Part shown: positions 47,998-64,000 of the stretch, in pieces
Numbering within the stretch: position 1 is the first letter of the stretch
How the letters are laid out: each line of letters begins with the position of its first letter
Assembly: GCA_011033025.1 (NCBI GenBank)
Contig: WFMF01000482.1
Location: 62,001 to 126,000 of the forward strand
Direction: 5' to 3'
Source of the DNA: Beroe forskalii
Lineage: Eukaryota > Ctenophora > Nuda > Beroida > Beroidae
Length of the DNA stretch: 64,000 bases
Program-made: the position numbers and the translations under genes
Notes under the pieces: generated by a model
What the model saw: the letters and a program-made list of their open reading frames with translations, nothing else
Told to the model about the DNA's origin: nothing
The model's database searches: none

Positions 47998-48315
47998 CTA
48001 AGTAACAGTAAAGTCATGTTTCTTGTAGCCATCCTTTCTAAAAGCTTCCCGCAGAAACCGATCAGTAAAAACAGCCGTCAGCCCCCAAATCTCAGGATCC
48101 TGCTCTAGAGGGGTCGGGAACACTGGCATCTTGTACTGATTGATCTTATCCAATGCTGACAGGACATCCTGCTTGTCCTTCTCTCCAGGCAACTCATTGC
48201 TGGCTATTCTCTGGGAAATGACTCGTCGCTGTCGCATGGTAGTCTGGTTGTCGTAGACCTTCTCAGAACGCGAGTTTACGAGGTCTTCCAAGGGGATCGT
48301 GAAGATGTGGGAAAC
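47998..48315 (-). CDS. Terminal exon X, copy 2 (unrecognised protein)
   Basis: Same structure as the copy at 43414: acceptor CTTCGCAG, then VSHIFTIPLEDL, ending FTVT and TAG, with no frame damage. Changes from copy 1 are N/D-to-E/D and R-to-K/Q types (ASNELPGEKDKQD against ASNDLPGEKNRQD), which suggests coding constraint. It lies between the 3' end of POLQ and the 5' end of the COQ5 copy on the same strand. Confidence 0.55.
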   Translation of the reverse strand, partial: VSHIFTIPLEDLVNSRSEKVYDNQTTMRQRRVISQRIASNELPGEKDKQDVLSALDKINQYKMPVFPTPLEQDPEIWGLTAVFTDRFLREAFRKDGYKKHDFTVT

Positions 48316-48594
48316 CTGCGAAGGAAATTAATATCATGACGATTTATAAGAAGATCCTGGAGGAATTTAAGCTTTTATAGTATTCAGATAATATGATGAG
48401 ATCATGAAAAGGAGTAAAATCTTCAGATATGGCCATGTTAGGGCTCCTATGTCATTAATAAGTATGATAATTCTATAACTTTGGAAGACAAAAATGAAAT
48501 AGATGATGTTCTTTTACTGTTTCAAGCATATTATGGCTGGTATGTTTTGAAGTACTGGTCTCTGTGATATCATACCAGTTTGGTATGATCAATG

Positions 48595-49082
48595 GGTAAA
48601 TTGAGCGATCCGTCGAGGCCAGTATCACGCCAGTATCACGCCAGTAGCGCGCCAGTACCACGCCAGTATCGCGCCAGTATCGCGCCAGTATCAGGCCTAC
48701 CTCACGCCGTTATCGCGCCAGTATCACGCCAGTATCGCGCCAGTATCACGCAAGTATCACGCCAGTAGCGCGCCAGTAGTACGCCATTATCACGCCAGTA
48801 TCGCGCCAGTCGAACCTAACTTTAAGCCAGGACGCCAGTAACACGTCAGTATATGATCTGATACTGGCGTGCTACTGGATTACTGGTGTCCTGGCTTAAA
48901 GTAAGTGTCGACTGGCGCGATACTGGCGTGATACTTGCGTGATACTGGCGTGCTACTGGCGCGCTACTGGCGTGATACTGGCGTACTACTGGCGCGCTAC
49001 TGGCGCGATAACAGCGTGAGGTAGGCCTGATACTGGCGCGATACTGGCGTGATAATGGCCTCGACGGATCGCTCAATTTACC
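48595..49082. mobile_element. 488-bp palindromic MITE built of CGCCAGTATC repeats
   Basis: Terminal inverted repeats GGTAAATTGAGCGATCCGTC are exact. The flanking 8-bp sites GATCAATG and GATAAATG are near duplicates, and the other tandem copy has the empty site GATGAATG near 43995. Nearly the whole element folds back. Each arm is itself an array of 10-12-bp units (CGCCAGTATCRCGCCAGTA). No protein is encoded; the arginine/serine-rich open frame inside it follows from the repeat. Confidence 0.85.
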
Positions 49083-50109
49083 GATAAATGAAGCAGCAAA
49101 AGATGCAATAAGAAATTATTGAAACGTTAACAGTTTGAACTATGAATTTTACAACATAACAAGATAGAGATTTCAAGCTACTGAAGGCTTTAAAAATCTT
49201 TACAAATTGACGAAAATGAATTAATTAAAAACTAACCTATTCATCAATAAATATTAAAAGTGCTAGAAACGATTGAAACATAAGAAGTATTAAATTAAAG
49301 TTTCCTACTTTAGCGTACTATTTAACTAAGAACAAATAAACATTCCACACCAAATATTTACAATAAAAACGGAACATTAAAATTGAGATTTCTGAAAATA
49401 TACTTGCTCAATAAAATCTAGCCTTCGATTCCAATGTACGTATAAACAGAGTAATTTATCCAATGCACTAACAAGCATACCACAAACTCACGAAGCTAAA
49501 ATAGATCCAATTATCAATGCAAACATTTTGAACCCCAAGTTATCACATTTGATAATTCAATGCAAATGGCAAAGTTGTAGATACAAGGACGGGCAAATAT
49601 TCTTGATTTCAATTATTTAGGTTCTGAACTCTGAAGTTAGAATTTTATTACAGTTGGTATTCTTCGCATCTAGGTCGAAATCAACACGTCAAAAAGTAGG
49701 AGGAAATGGCATGCTGAAATGGCTCAGCAAATATTATTCACTGCAGCAACCCCAATCTTCAAAAGAAATAGTTCCTCAAGAAAAACCGTCCGAAAATTAA
49801 CCTAGGTTCTTCCTATTTTTGATGTGCTGTTGCCGACCTATAACTCTATAACTCAAAAAGCAAATAGTATACGAGTTGGTAGCACGAAAAGTAAATTAAA
49901 ACCTAATTTTAACCTATAAAACTCAGTTTTACACTTCCTCTAGTTTAGGTGTATAGACAAGACCACTAATAACTTAATAAGCACGCAATAATTAAAAATG
50001 CCGGAACGGCCTTTGTTCAACAAGCTGAACTCTGACAATAAATCTGATCTGTTTCCCCATTTATTAGCACAAATAACATATGCCAGCATACCGAAATCTG
50101 ATAGAACCT
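49083..50109. other. Spacer downstream of POLQ
   Basis: AT-rich non-coding DNA shared with copy 1. A minus-strand AATAAA (50060-50065) about 45 bases past the POLQ stop is the probable polyadenylation signal. Confidence 0.5.
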
Positions 50110-56679
<6,570 letters not shown>

Positions 56680-56699
56680 GCACGTTACCTTGAAATGAA

Positions 56700-57160
56700 A
56701 TGCTAAATTAGATTTGAAATAAGCCATGACTAAATAGGGGGGGGGGGTCCACCGGCCGACGGCCATCGGTCAATTGGCCTAAATTGGAAATTTTTTAGAC
56801 GTTTGGCCGTTTATTATTTTTTTTGATATTTACCGCCCAATCAAAAAACTCCAATCAAAAAAACTCCAATCAAAAAACTCCCAGAGAGAAAGTTGCTTGC
56901 GATAGTTCTAAGAACACATCTGAGTACATTTGAAGACACTAATATCGAAATCACAAAGTACAGTCTGGTACTTTTAGCAGGATCATCCTACTGTTAACAT
57001 CTCAATAGGTTCACCAGAGGTATTGAATATGTTCAAGTGGCCGGGAAAGTACTGGAGTGCTTGAAAGGAAAAAAATATCCTTGCATGAGGGCTCCTTAAT
57101 TCTGATAAAAGGGCTTGCCAATTAAACAGCAGCGCAGAGTCCTGTAAGAAATCATTCGCC
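56700..57160. other. Region upstream of POLQ, with CCAATCAAAAAACT repeats
   Basis: A G10 run lies at 56740. Three direct copies of CCAATCAAAAAACT follow at about 56838-56880. CCAAT boxes next to a gene start are promoter-like on either strand, but the array is AT-rich and may be chance. No gene is recognised. Confidence 0.35.
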
Positions 57161-58250
57161 CTGACATCGGACTATTGAAACCAAAGGAGGCTTGCTAGAA
57201 GGCCCTACAACTAGTAAAATCCACTCCTGCTCCCACTACTGGGGTCTTTCCAACACTTCTGTCACCTTTCAATAACTTAGTTATGGGATGATGATCCATG
57301 GACGTCCTAAGAAAGTTATCAAAATAGAATCCCGAAATCAGCCATTTTCTGTCTGTTATGGGGGTTGAAATCGCGTTTTCGGCTTAAAAAGTCCCTTTTC
57401 GCCCCTTATTGGGCTAAGATGTCTCATGAAGTGGTCCCAAAATAAACCCGTGTTCTGGTCATAAATTTCATAGATTCGTCTGAAACCACTGAAACAATGT
57501 TTAGCCAGTTTTCCGTTGTTTTCCTGTAAAATCAAAAACCCTATTTTACCTCTCAAAACAGTGATCCATGCCGGTCTTCATTTCTGGAGGCACCCAAGAT
57601 CCAAAATATTTTGGCCGATTGAAACAAAATTTGCACGCCATCCATGAAGGACCAAAAAATGCAAATGTTTCTTCAAGAATCCCTAAACATGTTTCTGTCC
57701 CATGGGGGTTAAAATCGCGTTTTTCGTAAAACTGTTCCTTTCGCCCCCTATTGGTCAGGAGATGTCTCATGGTGGTCAAATCGAAAAGAGCCGATTAAGA
57801 AGAAAATTTGCGCATGAAACCACTGGACGACAATGATATTCGCCAGTTTTCCTTTGTTTTCCTGTAAATCCAAAAACCCTATTTTCTTACCTCTCTGTTA
57901 AAGGGGGGTTAAAATCGTCTTCATTTCTGAGGCACCCAAGATCCGGAAATGTCTTTGGGCTGATTGAGCTGAAAATACATGCCATCCATGAAGGACCTAA
58001 GAAAACATACCATACTTCAGAATCCCATGAATATTCGCCAGTTTTCCTCTGTTGTGAGTTAGTAGGACAAAAACCCCCAAGATTTTTTAAAAAAACAGAA
58101 AATCCATGCCGGTCGTCTTTTCTGAGGCTGTGTGTAGATGCATCATTATTTGGTTCTAACACGAAAAGCTTTTGGCCACATGGCTGAAAATTTTTCAAAC
58201 CATCCATTTGGTTCTTGAAAGACAATTATACTAGAACCAAAGAAGTCCAT
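57160..58250. repeat. Diverged edge of the satellite array
   Basis: Blocks such as CCAGTTTTCCNTTGTTTTCC and GAGGCACCCAAGATCC recur at a spacing of about 338 bp (57508, 57846) and then 185 bp (58031). They share CCAGTTTTCC and CAGAAAAT with the neighbouring monomers, as expected for old, unhomogenised copies at an array boundary. Confidence 0.6.
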
Positions 58251-61200
58251 TTTAGGCCAAAAATGGGGTTTATAAGAGGCTGTAAATCGTGAAAATGGCC
58301 TTTTTCAAAATTCTATTAGGCGTATTTTCTTATGGTGGAAATAAAAGTGTAACTGGTCAAAATTTCAGGAGTTAAACCAGTTTACCAAAGAATATTCCCC
58401 CCAGTTTTCCATTGATAAAAGTCAGAAAATACTCTGACACAATTTTAACCTCTTGGGAAAAGCTCTGTGTATAAATTCATCATTATTTGGTTCTAGTACA
58501 CTCCCTGGAACGCAGTCACATGGGAAAAGCAGTTTTCAGCCTTATTTTTGGTTCTTGCAGGCCAATTACAGACAAAGAACTCCATTTTTAGGCCAAATGG
58601 GGTTTTAAGAGGCTGTAAATCGTGAAAATGATGAAATTTAAAAATTCTGAAAGCAGCATTTTCTTAGTTGGATCAAACTGTACTGACCTGCAAAATTTCA
58701 GGAGTTGGATCAAGTTTACTGACCCCCCCCGAGAAACTGATCAAAAAAAGAAAATAGTAAGTTTAGTAGAGACTAAAGCTCTCTGTGTATCAATTCATCA
58801 TGATTTGGTGCTAGTACACTCCCTGGAAGGTAGTCACATGAGAAAAAGCAGTTTTCAGCATTATTTTTGGTTCTTGTAAACAATTATAGACAAAGAAGTT
58901 CATTTTTAGGCCAAAAATGGGGTTTTTAAGAGGCTGCAAATCGTGAAAATGGCCCAAATTCAAAATTCTGAAAGCAGCATTTTCTTAGTTGGATCAAACT
59001 GTACTGACCTGCAAAATTTCAGGAGTTAACTAGTAAGTTTAGTAGGACGACCCCCCCATGAAACTGATAAAAAATCAGAAAATACTCTGACACAATTGGA
59101 CTTGGGGAAAACTCTGTGTATAAATTCATCATTATTTGGTTGTAGTACACTCCCTGGAAGGCAGTCACATGGGAAAAAGCAGTTTTCAGCCTTATTTTTG
59201 GTTCTTGTGGACAATTATAGACAAAGAAGTCCATTTTTAGGCCAAAAATGGGGTTTTAAGAGGCTGTAAATCGTGAAAATGGCCGAAATTCAAAATTCTG
59301 AAAGCAGCATTTTCTTAGTTGGATCAAACTGTACTGACCTGCAAAATTTCAGGAGTTAACTAGTAAGTTTATTAATAGGACGACCCCCCCCCCCAAGAAA
59401 CTGATAAAAAATCAGAAAATACTCTGACACAATTGGACTTGGGGAAAACTCTGTGTATAAATTCATCATTATTTGGTTCTAGTACACTCCCTGGAACGCA
59501 GTCACATGGGAAAAAGCAGTTTTCAGCCCTATTTTTGGTTCTTGTGGACAATTATAGACAAAGAAGTCCATTTTAGGCCAAAAATGGGGTTTTTAAGAGG
59601 CTGTAAATCGTGAAAATGGCCGAAATTCAAAATTCTGAAAGCAGCATTTTCTTAGTTGGATCAAACTGTACTGACCTGCAAAATTTCAGGAGTTAACTAG
59701 TAAGTTTACTAGGACGACCCCCCCCCCCCCAGAAACTGATAAAAAATCAGAAAATACTCTGACACAATTGGACTTGGGGAAAACTCTGTGTATAAATTCA
59801 TCATTATTTGGTTCTAGTACACTCCCTGGAAGGCAGTCACATGGGAAAAAGCAGTTTTCAGCATTATTTTTGGTTCTTGTGGACAATTATAGACAAAGAA
59901 GTCCATTTTTAGGCCAAAAATGGGGTTTTTAAGAGGCTGTAAATCGTGAAAATGGCCGAAATTCAAAATTCTGAAAGCAGCATTTTCTTAGTTGGATCAA
60001 ACTGTACTGACCTGCAAAATTTCAGGAGTTAACTAGTAAGTTTAGTAGGACGACCCCCCCCCCAAGAAACTGATCAAAAAATCAGAAAATACTCTGACAC
60101 AATTGGACTTGGGGAAAACTCTGTGTATAAATTCATCATTATTTGGTTCTAGTACACTCCCTGGAAGGCAGTCACATGGGAAAAAGCAGTTTTCAGCCCT
60201 ATTTTTGGTTCTTGTGGACAATTATAGACAAAGAAGTCCATTTTTAGGCCAAAAATGGGGTTTTTAAGAGGCTGTAAATCGTAAAAATGGCCGAAATTCA
60301 AAATTCTGAAAGCAGCATTTTCTTAGTTGGATCAAACTGTACTGACCTGCAAAATTTCAGGAGTTAACTAGTAAGTTTATTAGGACGACCTCCCCCCCCC
60401 TCGAGAAACTGGTAAAAAAAAGAAAATACTCACAATTGGACTTGGGGAAAACTCTGTGTATAAATTCATCATTATTTGGTTCTAGTACACTCCCTGGAAA
60501 GCAGTCACATGGGAAAAAGCAGTTTTGAGCCCTATTTTTGGTTCTTGTGGACAATTACAGACAAAGAAGTCCATTTTTAGGCCAAAAATGGGGTTTTTAA
60601 GAGGCTGTAAATCGTGAAAATGGCCGAAATTCAAAATTCTGAAAGCAGCATTTTCTTAGTTGGATCAAACTGTACTGACCTGCAAAATTTCAGGAGTTAA
60701 CTAGTAAGTTTAATAGGACGACCCCCCCCCCCCGAGAAACTGATAAAAAATCAGAAAATACTCTGACACAATTGGACTTGGGGAAAACTCTGTGTATAAA
60801 TTCATCATTATTTGGTTCTAGTACACTCCCTGGAAGGCAGTCACATGGGAAAAAGCAGTTTTCAGCCTTATTTTTGGTTCTTGTGGACAATTACAGACAA
60901 AGAAGTCCATTTTTAGGCCAAAAATGGGGTTTTTAAGAGGCTGTAAATCGTGAAAATGGCCGAAATTCAAAATTCTGAAAGCAGCATTTTCTTATTTGGA
61001 TCAAACTGTACTGACCTGCAAAATTTCAGGGGTTAACTAGTAAGTTTATTAATAGGACGACCCCCCCCCCCAAGAAACTGATAAAAAATCAGAAAATACT
61101 CTGACACAATTGGACTTGGGGAAAACTCTGTGTATAAATGCATCATTATTTGGTTCTAGTACACTCCCTGGAAGGCAGTCACATGGGAAAAAGCAGTTTT

Positions 61201-64000
61201 CAGCCTTATTTTTGGTCCTTGTGGACAATTATAGACAAAGAAGTCCATTTTTAGGCCAAAAATGGGGTTTTAAGAGGCTGTAAATCGTGAAGATGGCCGA
61301 AATTCAAAATTCTGAAAGCAGCATTTTCTTAGTTGGATCAAACTGCATTGGCCTGCAAAATTTCAGGAGTTAACTAGTAAGTTTAGTAGGATGACCCCCC
61401 CCCCCCAGAAACTGATAAAAAATCAGAAAATACTCTGACACAATTGGACTTGGGGAAAACTCTGTGTATAAATTCATCATTATTTGGTTCTAGTACACTC
61501 CCTGGAAGGCAGTCACATGGGAAAAAGCAGTTTTCAGCCCTATTTTTGGTTCTTGTGGACAATTATAGACAAAGAAGTCCATTTTAGGCCAATAATGGGG
61601 TTTTTAAGAGGCTGTAAATCGTTAAAATGGCCGAAATTCAAAATTCTGAAAGCAGCATTTTCTTAGTTGGATCAAACTGTACTGACCTGCAAAATTTCAG
61701 GAGTTAACTAGTAAGTTTAGTAGGACGACCCCCCCCCTTAATACTGATTCAAATTCCGAAAATACTATGACACAATTGGACTTTGAGAAAACTCTGTGTA
61801 TAAATGCATCATTATTTGGTTCTAGTACACTCCCTGGAAGGCAGTCACATGGGAAAAAGCAGTTTTGAGCCTTTATTTGGTCCTTGTGGACAATTATAGA
61901 CAAAGAAGTCCATTTTAGGCCAAAAATGGGGTTTTAAGAGGCTGTAAATCGTGAAAATGGCCGAAATTCAAAATTCTGAAAGCAGCATTTTCTTAGTTGG
62001 ATCAAACTGTACTGACCTGCAAAATTTCATGAGTTAACTAGTGAGTTTAGTAGGACGACCTCCCCCCAAGATACTGATAAAAATTCATAAAATACTCTGA
62101 CACAATTGGACTTGGGGAAAACTCTGTGTAAATTCATCATTATTTGGTTCTAGTACACTCCTATAAGGCAGTCATATGGGAAAAAGCAGTTTTCAGCCCT
62201 ATTTTTGGTTCTTGTATCAATTAGACAAAGAAGTCCATTTTAGGCCAAAAATGGGGTTTTTAAAATTGTAAATCGTGAAAATGGCCGAAATTCCAATGGC
62301 TGCAAGTCACACCGCTTAGTTGGATCAAACTGTAAAAAATTTCAGGAAACTGATGTTTAAAGACGACCCCATGGAACTGAAAAAAATGAGGAAATGAACT
62401 GACACAATTGGACTCAACAAACTCTTACGTATAAATTCATCATTATTTAGTTTGAGCTAGACCATAAAAGCAGTTTTGAGTCATATTTTTGCCTTTGTTC
62501 AAAACATAAAAGCCAGTTTTTTTTCAGGACGGAGCTATTTTTGGTTCTTGTGAAATAGACAAAAGGCGATTTTTGCTCAACAACAATGACCTGATCAAGA
62601 CAAGGGACAAATTCTAGCTTTAAATGACAGAAAAATGGAAAATTCTGAAAGTCATTATTTTCTTAGACAGATCAAACTGGAAATCAAGACGTACAAAATT
62701 TTTTTGTTAACTAATCAAGTTTACTAGTTCAGCACAGAGAAAAGATTAAAAATCAGAAAATCAGCTGTCCAATTACTTGGAAAACTCTGTGTGATAAATT
62801 CATTGGTATTTGGAGGAGGTAGGAAAATGGATCAAGTCAAAGGTGGAGGAAGCAGTTTCAGCGATTCTTTTGAAAAAATTTGTGGACAATTATTTTGGGA
62901 AGAAGTCCATTTTAGGCCAAAAATGGGGTTTTCAGCCGGTTAATCGGTTTTCGTTTTCGTGCGCCAAACTTCTGACACCAGCAAGCCAGGAGTTGGATCA
63001 AACTGTTCAGCAAAGACCCGACCAGACAGGACATTTCAGGAGGGTTTACTAAGCAGCTCTGTGGGTTCATCGAGAGAAAAGAAGAAGAAACTATGACATA
63101 CTGATTAAATTTGAGGAGGGAAAACTCTCTGTGTATAAATTCATCATTATTTGATTCTAGTACACTCCCTGGAAGACTGTCATATCAAAAAAAAGAGTTT
63201 TCATTATTTTTGCTCTTGTGGACAATTTTGGTAAAGAAGTCCATTTTTAGGCCAAAAATGGGGTTTTTTAGAAGCTTAAATCAAGAAAATGGACCGAAAT
63301 TTTGCAAAAACTGAAACCAGTTTTCTTAGTTGGATCAAACTGTAATTATGACCTGCAAAATTTCAGGATGTTGTTTGCTATGGTAAATTTAGAATATTAT
63401 TTTATACTCATATTTTTAAATCAGAAAATACTCCTCACAATTGGACTTGGGGAAAACTCTGTGTATAAATTCATAATTATTTGGTTCTAGTACACTCCCT
63501 GGAAGGCAGTCACATGGGAAAAAAGCAGTTTTCAGCCCTATTTTTGGTTCTTGTGGACAATTACAGACAAAGTCCATTTTTAGGCCAAAATGGGGTTCTT
63601 AAGAGGCTGTAAATCGTGAAAATGGCCGAAATTCAAAATTCTGAAAGCAGCATTTTCTTAGTTGGATCAAACTGTACTGACCTGCAAAATTTCAGGAGTT
63701 AACTAGTAGGTTTAGTAGGATGACCCCCCCCCCCTCGAGAAACTGATAAAAAGTCAGAAAATACTCTGACACAATTGGACTTGGGGAAAACTCTGTGTAT
63801 AAATTCATCATTATTTGGTTCTAGTACACTCCCTGGAACGCAGTCACATGGGAAAAAACAGTTTTCAGCCTTATTTTTGGTTCTTGTGGACAATTACAGA
63901 CAAAGAAGTCCATTTTTAGGCCAAAAATGGGGATTTTAAGAGGCTGTAAATCGTGAAAATGGCCGAAATTCAAAATTCTGAAACCAGCATTTTCTTAGTT
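58250..64000. repeat. About 335-bp satellite array, continuing past the window
   Basis: Monomers repeat CTGTGTATAAATTCATCATT at 59111, 59451, 59787, 60119, 60456, 60789 and onward, giving a period near 335 bp and about 17 units to the right edge. Each has a C7-C11 tract (after TAGGACGA), TTTAGGCCAAAAATGGGG and GCAGTCACATGGGAAAAAGC. Units at 62280-63420 are scrambled and diverged, then homogeneous units resume. The 60-70-residue open frame repeated on the minus strand follows from the monomer and is not a gene family. Confidence 0.95.

Noticed and set aside
59019-63893. A family of 62-71-residue minus-strand frames that looks like a multigene peptide family with cysteines
   Set aside because: Each sits at the same place in a 335-bp satellite monomer and has no splice, promoter or signal evidence; similarity is explained by the repeat.

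Overview
This is nuclear DNA from an invertebrate-type metazoan. Genes are split by short GT-AG introns, and the recognisable proteins are animal ones: Ku80 with a DNA-PKcs-type tail, DNA polymerase theta with a helicase domain, mitochondrial COQ5, a selenoprotein-N relative, and receptor exons with PSI, IPT, YWTD and EGF modules. The rest is AT-rich and full of repeats. I cannot place the phylum from sequence alone.

Plus strand, 3-24 kb: exons of cell-surface receptor(s). An EGF-like exon (3.26-3.42 kb) is followed by a PSI-IPT-PSI-IPT series (8.27-12.26 kb) resembling the plexin stalk, then by YWTD propeller blades, EGF-like modules, one membrane span and a short tail with an acidic dileucine motif (20.76-24.04 kb). 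Whether these form one gene or several is open, because 12.3-20.7 kb is repeats and poor sequence. Two introns carry tandem repeats that copy the downstream 3' splice site.

Repeat blocks, 13-31 kb: two inverted arms (13.38-17.10 and 25.49-28.62 kb) made of about 300-bp hairpin units that recall Helitron ends. Each arm contains a tRNA-Leu-like SINE head. A 25-bp GCGCGC minisatellite follows at 29.1-31.0 kb.

Minus strand, 56.7 down to 31.5 kb: POLQ, an unidentified terminal exon (X), COQ5, a short SELENON-like gene and XRCC5 (Ku80), all in the same orientation. A segment of about 4.6 kb from mid-POLQ through X to mid-COQ5 is present twice in tandem, giving a COQ5::POLQ junction at 47.11 kb. 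One copy has gained a LINE and the other a 488-bp palindromic element. The copies differ mostly at synonymous sites, so this is either a real duplication with a constrained truncated POLQ copy, or two alleles wrongly assembled in tandem. XRCC5 is interrupted by about 2 kb of homopolymer-stretched sequence (35.1-37.1 kb) that looks like a base-calling or assembly failure and probably replaces the missing Ku80 exons.

Right end, 57-64 kb: a satellite array with monomers of about 335 bp, with diverged copies at its left edge, running out of the window.

POLQ (alternative end joining) and Ku80 (classical end joining) lie 13 kb apart in the same orientation. COQ5 (ubiquinone synthesis) and the SelN-like protein (ER membrane) have no evident functional link to them.
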